Assembly (NCBI GenBank): GCA_037176725.1
Contig: JAZBRS010000026.1
Coordinates: 96,951,501-97,015,500, forward strand
Source: Posidonia oceanica
Lineage: Eukaryota; Streptophyta; Magnoliopsida; Alismatales; Posidoniaceae
Direction of reading: 5' to 3'
DNA length: 64,000 nt
Below, one piece after another: positions 1 through 11,227 of this stretch. Position 1 is the first letter of the stretch; each line of letters opens with the position of its first letter. A program made the position numbers and the translations under genes. The notes under the pieces were generated by a model. It saw only the letters and a program-made list of their open reading frames with translations, did no database searches and was not told the origin of the DNA.

Positions 1-1749
1 AAATCAAGAAGAAAATTTAAACAATTAAAACAATCAGGAAAAGAAAACTTAAAAAAAAAAAAACTATTAACAAACTTAAAAGAATAATTAAAAGGAAGAC
101 CTAAAAATAATTACTTAAAACTCTAAAACAAATCCAACTTTAAAAACCAAAACCCAAATTCCTTTTCTTTTTCTTCTTCTTTTCTTTCTTCTTCTTTTTT
201 CTCCTTCTTTTCCTCCTTTCTTTTCCTTCTTCTTTTTTCTCCTTTTCTCCACCTCCAAGGCCTGGCCCATTCTCCTTCTTCCTCTTCTTTTTCTTTCTTC
301 TTTTTCTATTGTGCTCTCAGCTCGGCCCAAAACCCCTCCTTCTTCCTTCTCTTCTTCTTCTTTCTTCCTCCTCTCATAGCAAAAAACGACAGATCTCCCC
401 CACCTTTTTTTTTCAAACCTCCGGCTGACACCATAGACTTCCCGGCCATCCTCCTGACAGCCTCCATCACCACAACCCACGACTTCCATACCCTGCCACC
501 CAATGACCCAAGACCAAGACCAATTCCCTTTCACCTTGACCGATAGACACAGAGAGAGGGAGGAGAAGAACAAAACCAGATTTCTAGAAGAAAAACACAC
601 ACACTCAAACCCAGAACCCTCTTGCCTTTCTTATGTACGCTCTAGAGCCAAAAACACCCAAGAATTCACCCTGAGATCCCCCTTCAACGCCCATTTTCTC
701 CTCACTTCACAGAGCAGCCATCTCCAGCCCCAGACCAACACCACAGCTCTTACCATCCACCCAAACCTCTCCAGTAGACTCTTGGAACAACGACCTCCCC
801 GAGCCAACCCTCACTTCAGCCCCAAACCTCCCATAGTCTCCATGAACCACCACAAACACCTGCGTCCAGATTTTGCCCAAATTTCCAAAAACTCACACCA
901 GCCTTCCTCAGAGCTTTCCACCCCAATCAAATCACTCCACCACGCTCCTAGGACCTCCACCAACCCAGAGGAACCTTCCCTTCTGCCTGAAGAGCCACAA
1001 AGCACCCCGACGACCTCAGCCCCACTACTGGCCACCCAAAAATATCAGATCCCACTCTAGCCATCGCAACTCGCTTCTGAGGTCACCTGGAGCACCGCCT
1101 GCACACGTGCAACCCGCCAGCACTGTCCAGCTGCCCTTTCGGCCCTCCGAGCATCGCAGCGACCCACCGCCGGACTGCCGTGAGCCACCGACATTGTTGG
1201 CCCTCCTCAGCCTTCACTGCAGGTAAATCGATGTACATTTAATTTCCTTGTATGCATGCCATGCTTTACAGCATTTTAGATAGATTTTTGCTGCATTGTG
1301 TCATTTTTTGGGCCTCGCTGGAGTTCCCTTCTTCTCCGGCAACGTTCGCCGCTGCTGCCGCTCGTCGCACGCCCTGGACCACCGCACCGCCTCCGCTCGC
1401 CTCCAAATCACCTTGCCGGACGTCCAGAAGCCTCGCCGAGCTCCACCCGAGCCTGCAGCTTGCCGCGCGACGCCGCTCCTCTGCCGGCACAGTGCCTGGA
1501 CACGCGAAGGAGATGACACTGTTCCCTTATTTTCTTTTTTCAAAACTTGAATATAGTTTAAAGCTTGCATTAAAATAAATTTTGTTAGTTTATTTTTATT
1601 ACGTTTAGGTCTTTTGTTTGTTTAGAAATCATTTAAATCTGAATAAAAACTTTATTGCATTGCTTTTAATTTCAGTTATTTCTTTTTATTACGTTTTGAT
1701 GCTTCTGTAGTTCAAATAGTTTTAATTTCTTTTACTTCTAGTCCAGTAG

Positions 1750-2980
1750 CTTGTTTTATTTACTTTCAAGTCCTGCAGGTGATTAATATCATTTAAATGT
1801 TTGTTCTTATCTTATTACATTACATTTAACTCCTGCAACTTATTATATTTGCACTTAGGTCCTCTGTTGATTTACAATGTCATTTAAATGCATTTATTAT
1901 CTTATTACATTGCATTAAAATCCTCTGTTTATTTTAAATTGCATCTAAGTCCTATTTCAGTTCATGAATGTCATTTATTTCTCTTTTTTACCTTACTGCA
2001 TTGCAATGAGGCCCCTGAACTTAATTTATTTGCCTTGCAGTCCTCAGTTGATTGATGTTTGATTTAATTTGCATTTACTATCTTATTGCATTGCATAAAA
2101 CCCCTATAGGTTGCATTATTTGCATTTTAGTCCCCAGACCATGCATGCATTCATTTAAATTGCATTTTTACCTTACTGCATTGCATTTTGGTCCTTGTTT
2201 TTTTTATTTTGCACATCAATCGATCAGTAGTTTAGGATTTCATTCAATCTGCATTTAAATCATACTGCTTTGCTAAAAAACACAAAAATATGCCGTAATT
2301 GCACTTAAATCCACATTCTGTGAATTAGTAGTTTAAATTTGCATATTTCATTGCATATAAAACCCACAAAAATTCTGTAATTGCACATTAGTCCTCAGAG
2401 CATTCATCTTTCATTTAATTTCTGTTTCTTATCTTATTGCATTGCTAAAAAATCCAAAAACTTGTTTTTTTTGCATTTTAGTCCTCCATGCATTTAAATA
2501 CCATGTTAGTTGCAATTCAAACCACATTGCATTGTTAAAAAGCCCCATAGTTTTCTGAAATTGCACATAAGTCCATGTTTTTCAACTTTTACAAGTTTGC
2601 ATGCTTTTCTTGCATTGCACTTAGGTCTTGTAAGTTTTCAAAAACTGCATTTAGGTCCTCTTCTTGCATTTTTGCATGCATTCATCCTAATTAGCATTGC
2701 ATTTAGCTCATGCACCCCTGCATTAGCATTCATGCATACATATGCACTGTTTTGCACCCATGTAGGGATATTTTGCACATAGGACCCTGTAGTTTTCCAA
2801 AATTACACTTAGGTCCCATCATTGCATTCCTGCATGCATTTGCACTCCCATATCATCAGTCATTGCTCTCCTACATTCACATTCATTCAAGCATCCTCAG
2901 CATTCTTGCATGCATACATCCTATTCTGCACACCTTTAGGGACAATTTGCACTTAGATCCCTACCTTTTCTGGCCCTTGA
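1750..2980 (+). repeat. Degenerate array of TTGCATTTAGGTCC-like words in LTR
   Basis: The word (T)TGCATTTAGGTCCT and near variants recur every 40-70 bases, separated by AT-rich sequence. The same array type is in the B LTRs, the A 3' LTR and, reverse complemented, the C LTR. Confidence 0.6.
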
Positions 2981-3922
2981 GCCTTCTGACTTGAAATCTG
3001 AATAAATTTTGATCGGACTGTTGGATTTTCACGATCTGACTGTCCAGGTCTTCCTGGTTGAGTGATCTTCCATTCTAACCAAAGTTATCTCGAATCAGGC
3101 CTCAGATTCTCAAGATAAGTCCATCTGAAGCACAACACATCATGTCACTTGCATTGCATGCATTATTTTCGCACTGCGTTTTCCGTGCATGTAGATTAGG
3201 ACTCCCCCTCTTGCCTATCTACTATACTTCCTCTTTTCGCTTCTTCTTAGTGTCTTTGGGTTGAGTTTCTCCTCGGATTCACTACTGATCGCGGCCTTCT
3301 TCCCCGTTTTCCACTATCCGATTGCACTGCGAGCTTTGGGCAGTGTGCAAGACACATCGTGGGACGGTTTAGCGGGAAACAGTCACAGGATAGTGGTGAT
3401 CCCTCTGCTTGCTTTCTTTCCCCTTTGCAGGTCTTCACACCTGCATCATGCGGTCCTTAACTGGTGTTTGTTTTCATACTTACATCACTTGCCCCTCTTT
3501 ACTTGTTTTATTTCCCCTTTGCATGTTTTCACACCTGCATTGCGTGGCTTTTACGACGTATTATTTCCACACTTGCATCGCTTGTTTGCTCTCGCCTTTG
3601 CACCGTTTTGCGTGCCCACTTTTGTTTCTCACATCGTTTTGCGTGTTTGCTGTTATTTTCCTTTGCATGTCGCTTGCATGTGTATGGCTTTACTGCTGTT
3701 TTGTTTTATCGCTTGCATCTACATTAGGGCAGTGATGCTTACTGCCTGGAGTTCTCACGGACCAAGGTTCGCCCGGTTCGGAACATTGACAGTGCTGCTG
3801 AGCACTTAGATTGCACGTTTAATTCCTTGCACGCATTCTATCACTTAGAACACACATTTGAGCATCTAATTAGGCATTCATGGCACTTAAGCATTCAAAG
3901 TATGCATTTCCCTGTGTATGCG

Positions 3923-4060
3923 AGCGTAAGCCTAGAAAGACCGATTCTCGGGTGTGTCGGGGGTGCCTAATACCTTCCCCGCATGCAATAGGAGTCCTTG
4001 CCCTTTCTCATGGCCCGTAATGACCATATTGCCCTTATCCTAGGCACGAGTCACATCATT
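3923..4060 (+). other. Conserved LTR block (GGGGGTGCCTAAYACCTTCCCC)
   Basis: A run of about 130 bases from GCGAGCGTAAGCCTAGAAAG through the GGTGCCTAAyACC core to TCCTAGGCA is retained in all five complete or partial LTR 3' halves (also at about 24064-24190, 45623-45755, 54405-54535, and reversed at about 11420-11530). The rest of the LTRs diverges far more, so this is probably a transcript-processing or packaging element in R/U5. It contains the small inverted repeat GGTG-CCTAA-CACC. Confidence 0.6.
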
Positions 4061-4390
4061 TGCATCTCATTGCATCCCTTTTCATTTGCATTGCATCGCA
4101 TTGCATCTTTTGCTTGGTTTTGGTGTTTATTCACGCATTTCCCTGGTTTTCCTTGTCTCCCGACTTAATAGACACGATGGTGACTCTGATTTGTCTTATC
4201 TTCTTCTTTTCTTTCTTTTTTCCCCTTTTTAAGTGTTTTTGAGTCAAGTCTTCCTTCTCAGACACACCCGCTAATAGTGAACCTGATTCCGATCGGTGCA
4301 CGTGAGCTTTGGCAGCGTACATGGACGATCCGAACACCGGGATCACTACAGCAGCACATCATGCACAAGTAGTAGCACCGCAACCAACCG

Positions 4391-4795
4391 CACAAGTAGC
4401 ACTAGCATCACTGGCAATAGCACAGCATGCACAAGCAGTAGCATCACAAGCAACCGCACGGGCACCAACCGCACAAGTAGCAGTAGCATCGTAGGCAACA
4501 GTGCAGCATGCACAAGCCGTAGCATCACAAGCAACTGCACGGGCAGTAACCGCACATGTAGCAGTAGCATCGCAGGCAACAGCGCAGCATGCACAAGCAA
4601 CAACATCGCAAGCAACTGCACGGGCAGTAAACACACAAGTAGCAGTAGCATCGCAGGCAACAGCGTAGCATGCACAAGTAGCAGCATCGCAAGCAATCGC
4701 ACGGGCAATAACTGCACAAGCAGCATCAGCACAGGCAACAGTAGCACAAGCAGCAGTACAGATAGTAGTAGCAGAGTCAGCAGAATCAGCAGGAT
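4391..4795 (+). repeat. 81-bp tandem repeat encoding an Ala/Gln-rich 27-residue unit
   Basis: The word CACAAG/CACATG marks starts at 4391, 4472, 4553, 4634 and 4715, exactly 81 bases apart. In the pol frame each unit reads roughly AQVAVASQATAQHAQAVASQ plus seven more residues. B has a related but less regular Ala/Ser/Glu-rich linker at about 30790-30960. Confidence 0.8.
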
Positions 4796-4978
4796 TAGTA
4801 GAGCAAACAGAGCAAGTAGAGCAGATTGCCAGGACAGAGGTCACGCACCGAGGGTACAGGAAAACTCGGGTAAGCATTACCATCCTGAAACGTCACCAGG
4901 GCCAAGCAGTAGAACATTTACACTCCTTCGATATCTCAGATCCCACTTTTGAGAAGGAGATCCTCTCAGAGCTCATTG

Positions 4979-5071
4979 CATACAGAGAGGAGGATGATAC
5001 AGGCAAGGATGAGAATGATGAACCATCGCCTGAGTTCTGGCCCCACGACGACGATCTAGAAGGCCCCAACC
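4979..5071 (+). repeat. 93-bp duplicated A segment, left copy
   Basis: The 93 bases match 14898-14990 with four differences, all transitions. This is A pol-linker sequence encoding an acidic stretch (EEDDTG...DDDLEGPN). The right copy begins exactly at the outer LTR end of element C. Confidence 0.85.
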
Positions 5072-6370
5072 ATTGCAGACGCCATCTTCTGAGCTTCTGC
5101 TTGACGGGCTTTGCATCCGGCTTAAGTGCCAAGTTATGCACCACCACCTCAACATCGAGGCCAACCATGTCGTCATAACTCCAGGCGAATACATCTGCAT
5201 ATTCCATGAGGAATGCAATGAACTCTGCTCTAGCCTGGGGTGTCAACTTGGCGCTGATACGGACCTCCTTGACTTCTTCAGATGTGCCGATGTTGATAAC
5301 CTCCGTCTCCTCTTCAACATGGAGGTTTAGCCCTTCAGGGTCAGCGTCATAGGGTTGGAAATCAGGCGTCGCTTCTTCTTCTACGCCTTCTCCCTCCAAA
5401 TCATCCACCTCTCCATATGCAATAAGTTCTGAGAGGATCTCGTTCTCGAAAATCGGATCAGTGACATCGAAAGAGAGGACATGCTCGGTACTCTGCCCTT
5501 GACGCTTCAAGATGGTCACGCTGACACGGGTGTTCTTGTATTGACATTGCATGACCTCTTCTCTGGTAGCCTCTGGACCTGCTGATAGACTAGGTCGCTC
5601 TACTTCTGCTACCTCTACTGTGTTTTTGGGGTTTTCCAAATTTTCTGATTTTTTTGGATTTTCTGATATGTACACAGATGATGTAGGTATCTGGCGGCTG
5701 TCCTTGTCCTGACTGATCTGACTGCTATCGCCTGGGCCACTGTCCGAACCTAAATTGGCATTTTTTTTTCATCCCCACCGCGCCTGAGGTGGGATCTGGG
5801 CTGATAATACCATCTAGATCCGCCTCCCGACTGTGAAGTGATCAAATCAACGGGTCTAGTGGGTGCAGCCTCCGACTCCTCCAAGACCATGATGGCTGAG
5901 TGGTCCTGTAGTCAGGGGGAACAATCAAGCTCACAATCACTGAGCATCGCCTTTCCCTTCCTCAAGGCATGCTGCTCTACGGCATCCTCTGCCCATATAG
6001 TGAGGTGCTCTAGGAACAACAGCTCCAAATCACTAAGCTGGCTGTCCAAATGGGCCTCCACAACTGCTCCCTCATCCTCATCTGGAGCCAAATCAAAGTA
6101 GTAGGCTCCGACTGCCCCTGGGGCCACATGCTCAATCAGCTAGACCTCCCTGTCGGTTCGGCCCAACTCTGCCAAATACTCCTCATCAGAATAGAAATCC
6201 TCGATGCAGACCCACTCCTCTGTCGGCAGTGGGGATGTCCGGTGTAGTCCTGACTGTGTTGATGTCTGACTCTTGTTGGGATCAAGAATACCTGCGCTGA
6301 CGAAGTTGGTGAGGTCCTACGGAATGATCAGCTTTCGGTTCTTTGAGAGTGTGAATCCATCCTTGTGAGG
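5072..6370 (-). pseudogene. Element C protease-RT linker, truncated at RT start
   Basis: Minus-strand translation matches B between protease and RT: an acidic part (DLAPDEDEGAVVEA, cf. B YYVDSPSDEEEGVVIEA), then after a frame change around 5900 a segment with TRVSVTILKR, LSFDVTDP, LSELIAYGE, NLHVEEETEVINI and FAWSYDDMVGLDVEVVVHNL. It reaches KQKLRRWR.QW, the last linker residues before the RT core, and then runs into A sequence. In-frame TAGs occur near 6320 and 6140. It cannot encode a working polymerase. Confidence 0.75.
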
Positions 6371-7537
6371 CTACCAGTCGTAGCCAAGTCCATCGTTGTC
6401 TCTCCTCTCTGCTGCTGCAACGGGTTTGGCAATCCCCTGGCCGTACCGTCCAAGTGGTGTTCCTCTCTCATAACCCCATCGACGACATATGTTCTCGAAC
6501 AACAGAGAAGGGTTGGAACGAACGGCCAAGTTGGCTCGTTCAAAAGCTAGAATGAAGTTAACCAGCTCAAACTGGTTGATGCGATAAAGGACATCAGAAG
6601 GCTTAGGATCGAAATGGATGGTCTGCAAAGAGACGGAAGAGACAGCCTCGACGTTTTCCTTATCCAAGTTGTCCGCCGGGACGATAGCAATCTCGTCGCC
6701 CCATCGGAACTTGATCATGCGATGTAAAGTCGAGGGGAGGACTTGATGCTTGTGGAGCCAAGGGCGTCCAAGCAGGAGGTTGAAGGAGGGCTCAAGATCC
6801 ACAATGTAGAACTCTACATCGAAAACAGCAGGTCCTACGGTGAGGGAGATGATTAGGATCCCCAACACAGCATGGTGCGTATTATCAAAGGAGGTCATTC
6901 CCTTTGTAGTTGGTGTAATGTCCTCGGCCTGGTATCCAAGTCGGCTTGCTATGCGCAAGGGACAGATATTGAGGCCTGCTCCATTATCAATCAATGTCAA
7001 AGGAATGCGAAAAGTCTTGTGTTGCACCGTGTTGTACAGCGGTTGGTTATGGTTTATTCCAGCTGGAGGCAATTCATCACTTGAAAAAGAGATGACTTGC
7101 GGCACTATAATCATGCCAATCATGGTCTCAAGAACATCAGGCTCAATGGCTGGGGAGACATGGGCAGCCTGGAAAACTCTAAGAAAGGCCTCCCTATGCT
7201 CTGCGGATGTGTGAATGAGATCCCAGATGGAAATATTAGCCTTCACCTTCCTCAACTGAGCGGTGATATCGGCAGAAGGCTGATCCTTCTTCTGAGCAGG
7301 AGGGGACAAGGTGGAGGGCTGAACCGGGCTATCTACTGTGGTGGTCCTAGCAGGCTGCCCCACGGGAGGTGAAGAAGCTGGCACTAGATGACTGGGTCTG
7401 GATGCCAGAGCTGCTGGTTGATACACTCTCCCAAACCGTGTGATCTCCGCATACATTCTTGTGCCATAGTCAAATGGTACACAGTGGGTGTCTCTAACCA
7501 AGCTGATGACCAATGGAGTGTGAGCCGCTAGCTCCAA
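6371..7537 (-). pseudogene. Element C retropepsin-like protease region
   Basis: This 388-codon open stretch shows, in order: QLRKVKANISIWDLIHTS (a helical segment that precedes the protease in this lineage), the active-site motif LIDNGAGLNICPL with Asp codon at 6986-6988, the flap/core GILIISLTVGPAVFDVEF, and FNLLLGRPWLHKHQVLPSTL. The active site is D-N-G rather than D-T/S-G; B has the same D-N-G, so it is a lineage feature. The enzyme would cleave the Gag-Pol polyprotein. The phase is that of C gag, consistent with one polyprotein. Marked pseudogene because the element is truncated and stops flank this stretch. Confidence 0.82.
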
Positions 7538-10039
7538 CGGGGTTGCAGGCTGGCTAACAGGAGAGGAAACAAATGGAGGAAGATACCGAGCTGAGGAAGA
7601 GAGACCTAACTGAGGCTGAGCTGAAAGGCAGATAGGAGACTAAGCTTGGGATGATGTGGCGGATGGCACAGTGGTGCGCTCCGGCTTTGCAGTCAATCGT
7701 ATCATGTGAATAGCCTACTCGGAGCTAGCAAGAGCCGCTTGATACAAATGTGCGGGAAATGGCTCAAAGATATGGTGGATCAAAGAGAGGGGGTCCACTA
7801 CCGATGTGATAGGCTCAGAAAGAAAGATACAATGTACTCCTGAGGGTCCGACGCCTCCTAAGCGCAAGTGCGGAGGCAAAGGCTGGTTGACTATGTTTGG
7901 ATGTGGAGGTGCAAGGCCAGGTGCGGGTGGTGGCAATGGAGTGGAGGCTGCCTCCTGAGTGTCAATAGTAATGACCTTGCGGTCAATCAAGTCCTGAATC
8001 ACATTCCGCAATGTATAACAACTGTCAGTCGAGTGTCCCACAACTCGATGGAAGTTGCAGAAGAGATTTGTGTTGTACCAATACGGAAGAGTACTTGGCG
8101 GTGGGTGGATCTCAGGAAGCCTTAGGAGGGATGCGACCTTGGGAAAGACTGCACTCAAGGGTTCAACCAATTGAGTGTAGTTACGCTGAGCGCGCTAAGG
8201 TCATCTTGGAACCGGTTGTACTTGCCAGGGTGGTGGAGCAGGATACACTGGTCAGATGATAGGAGTGATGTGTGGAGTGTGTGCCCTAGGTGTTGGAGCA
8301 TACATCACCTGGCTCAGACTAGGCTGAGCCACCATATTGATTGGCATGGGACGAGGCTGAACATATGCAACAGAGGGTTTCGGAGGATCTCTCTTCCTAG
8401 GAGTGTTGTTGCCATTGTTGCCACTGCTGCCACCATTGTTGTGTTTGGCCAAAGCAGATAATGCGGGAAAGCTACCACTACGGAGTGAGCCTTCCACGCG
8501 GGCGCCCGCTCGAATCAGGGATGAGAATGTGGTGATAGGTTAGATGCTCAACAAGCCTCCCACATCCGGCTGCGCACCTCGAATGATAATCTCAATAGAC
8601 TCCTCGTCGGAGGGCCTATCTCGAACCTATGAGGTGAGGGTGCGCCAACGGCTGATATACTCCCTAAATGCCTCGTGGGGTCTCTGCCTGGTGGAGACAA
8701 GATCCTCGCGCTTTGGGATCAAGTCGAGGTTAAATGAATACTGCCCTAAGAACGCCTGACTGAGATCATTCCAAGTCCGGATTGTGGCCATGTCAAGGGA
8801 AGTGAACCACTTGAGCGTGGGGCCAGTTAAACTCTTATGAAATAGCCGGATAAGGAGTCTGTTGTCAGCCTGAAGCTGAGCCAGGTCTCCACAGTACGCT
8901 TGGAGATGTGAAATTGGGCAATCCTTACCATTATACTTTTCAAACTCAGGGACCTAGAAGTCTGTAGGAAGTATTGCCTCTTGGAAATAACAGAGGTCCC
9001 CAAACTGGTAAGGCTGGCGGTCTCCACCATGCGATGATCGTTGCGCTCTCTCTAGATCTCCCACTCGAGCACGGAGTGTATCTAGAGGTGCAGTCGATGG
9101 GAAATGTGCAGGTTGGGCAGGAGCCACGTACGCTGAATAAGCTCCCCCTAAGAGGTCCTCTGGGTCTACCATCACGCCACCTGGTGCCATGGCACGAGGG
9201 TCAGCCTACCTGTGTGTTGGTGCTGAAGGAAATGGCATACAATATGAAGGCAAGACAAGTGGGGGGACAGAAAATTGATAAGCAGGAGTCTGTGCTGTGT
9301 AAGATGCGACATGAGGGAACAACAGCTACTGCACTGGTACGGCACCAGGCAATGAAGTCTGAGTATGCTATGCTCCTGCCAACCCGAGGGGCTGACCACC
9401 AGATACCAGAGGTGGGTACTGTGCACTAAGTTAAGTCTGCACTAGAGGCATTGATGTCGCCCCCATCACCAATGTAGTGAGAAGCTGAAGTGATGGCCGA
9501 GGCGGAGGTGTAGTGGGGTGTGCCTGGAACACAGAAAAGGGTTGCTAGATTTCAGGAGCAACTAGGAATACAGACGGGTGAACAGACAGAGCCATACCAT
9601 GCAGTGCCTGGGCCATCTCCATCATACGTTGATATTGCTCATCAGGGGTCCCGTCAGTGGGAAGACTGAAGTGCAAAATCGGAGATGAGTCAGATACTAC
9701 AGGAGGCTGGGACACAGATTGTCCAAAACGTAAGGATCCTACCATAGAAGAAGACTCAGCAGAGTGAGTACCTAAGATGTCAGGGCCTTGGGCAATGGGA
9801 GCAGGGAACTGAAAATCCAAAGTACGAGCAGTGGTCATCGAAACAGCCTCGGTGGTAGGTTCTGGACCAGCAAAGGATGGTCGACGCCCTGAAATGAGCG
9901 GGGAGAAGTTCCCGAGCGACTGAGACTGGAAGGTTTGAATGGTCGGAACAGCAGAAGTGACAGCAAAAGAGAGAGGAGTCGACAGTGGGGTCTCCTCTAA
10001 GGCAATAGAAAGCGATGGTTCGCCAACGTGCTGAGCCAT
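7538..10039 (-). pseudogene. Element C gag (capsid plus zinc knuckle), several stops
   Basis: The ATG at 10039 (MAQHVGEP...) aligns with B MAQYVSEP at 25824. Following the same minus phase: a Pro/Ser-rich N-terminus, the Retrotrans_gag core (AQLQADNRLLIRLFHKSLTG, then TLKWFTSLDM, WNDLSQAFLGQYSFNLDL), and the knuckle FCNFHRVVGHSTDSC near 8060-8020 with intact C-H-H-C spacing. Stops interrupt it at about 9545, 8954, 8636, 8545, 8257, 8190, 7715 and 7640; most are TAG, one is TAA where B has CAG and one is TGA where B has an Arg codon. Sequence upstream of the ATG is also conserved with B (TRRSP.LTRSRS), so the true start could be farther upstream. Confidence 0.78.
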
Positions 10040-11204
10040 GGCTGATCGGGAACGGGTGAGGACAGGACTACGGCGAGTGCCAAGAGGATGAGACCTACGA
10101 GGAGCTATCGTTGGGAGTGATGACTAACTCAAGGAAAGACGATCGAGAGGATGTCGCTAGGGGTATGGGAGAAGGGATAACACTCAAACTCTGACTGAGG
10201 AACAACCCTCCAACCTGTGGAAAAACAAAAAACGAATGTCAGACCTTTGATAAACAAAAGTGAATTTTATTAGAGTGGCATGATGCATATGAATGCTTTC
10301 TAATATGCTCTCTCACTAATCTAGGTGTGCCCTAGTGGATGTTCTACTCCGGGTTCTAACAAAGGGATACGGGTCTCTGACTCAAAGATACTAAATAAGG
10401 TGCCCGTTCTAAATCCTGGCGAAGGCTCAGGCAGAGAACGAGTGGTGTGTTGAGAGCTTCGACTCCTACAGTAGCAGTGAGCTCATAATAACACCGACAC
10501 AACCCCGAACAAGGGGAGACAGATCGGCAAACCATCCCATGCAAATGGTCATGGAACAAAAGACCGGGACTGCCATTCGAAGACTGATGGGTGGACTCAA
10601 AGGAGAAGAAATGCATGCCCCTAGTATGATCATGTATGCAAGTATGCTTGATGTCTTTTACTTGATTTTTATTGATTAACCAAAGGGGAGGAGTGTGAAT
10701 GTAAAGCTCTAGTTTCACCTAGGGTACATTCTTATTCGTCTTTACATTTTCCACTTATTATTATTTTTTTTGATTGTTTTGATTGTTATGTTTTTTTTTT
10801 TTTGGTTGTTGTTTTGTTATCCATTCTTTTTTTGTTGTTTTTGTTTTTGTTTTATTTTTATTCAACCATGGAAAAACAATCATGTCTCTAATCATCCCTA
10901 GCCTTAACTTGCAAAAATGGGAAGAAAACATCCAATCAAGGCATGCAAACATCAAACATCATGTCAAAAGGCATGTGCATGGCATGTGCGAGTGTTGTGA
11001 CATGGTTATGTGAAAAAGAAAACATCCAAAAAATTAGATATAGCAAGGCAAGGCATGTGATGGGCATGGCAAGCATAACAGGCATGAAATCTGATGTCAA
11101 GGCACGGATACCAAGGCACAAGGCAGACACAAGCAACGAACAACACAAACAAGAGAGAAAACCACAAAGTGAAAAAGCAAAAAAAGAAAGCTAGAATCTA
11201 GTTC
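10040..11204 (-). other. Element C 5' leader (non-coding)
   Basis: Sequence between the primer site and the gag start. It includes a T-rich low-complexity tract (10765-10860, plus strand) and AG-rich sequence near 11150-11200. No ORF with family similarity was recognised. Length (about 1.2 kb) is like the leader of B. Confidence 0.6.
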
Positions 11205-11222
11205 TCCCCAGTGGAGTCGCCA
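11205..11222 (-). promoter_or_regulatory. Primer-binding site of element C (tRNA-Arg type)
   Basis: On the minus strand this reads TGGCGACTCCACTGGGGA, five bases after the LTR terminus. It is the primer site typical of Ogre/Tat elements, complementary to the 3' end of a tRNA-Arg. B has the same site with one C-to-T difference. Confidence 0.85.
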
Positions 11223-11227
11223 GTTTC

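Larger units (their letters stand above)
1..4350 (+). repeat. 5' LTR of element A (left end outside window)
   Basis: Order of segments matches the other long LTRs here: A-rich stretch (1-150), CT-rich tract (150-480), GC-rich gene-like segment (about 1080-1520), AT-rich part full of degenerate GCATTTAGGTCC words, a TTTTGCGTGCC-type repeat part (3480-3720), then a conserved block around 3923-4060 and the terminus ACTACA at 4350. The short ORFs inside are low-complexity and not supported as genes. Confidence 0.78.
4353..5071 (+). pseudogene. Element A pol fragment: linker upstream of RT, truncated
   Basis: One reading frame (same phase as 4309) runs from just after the LTR to 5071, with TAG stops near 4492 and 4664 where neighbouring repeat units have CAG. 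The first part is an Ala/Gln-rich 27-residue repeat; then comes a segment (TEVTHRGY..., TRVSITILKRH, LHSFDISDP, LSELIAY) matching B at 30975-31150, between protease and RT. Gag and protease are absent, so A lost about 6 kb of the usual 5' internal region. At 5071 the frame is cut by the junction with element C; it resumes at 14898. Confidence 0.75.

Noticed and set aside
115..600. Lys/Glu-rich minus ORFs over CT-rich tracts (also 21168-21485 and 41523-41840)
   Set aside because: Simple-sequence translations of CT-rich LTR tracts.
4296..4952. Ser/Thr-rich 218-codon ORF and Leu/Cys-rich minus ORFs over the 81-bp repeat
   Set aside because: The frame with homology to B's pol is the Ala/Gln-rich one; the others are shadows of a 3n repeat.
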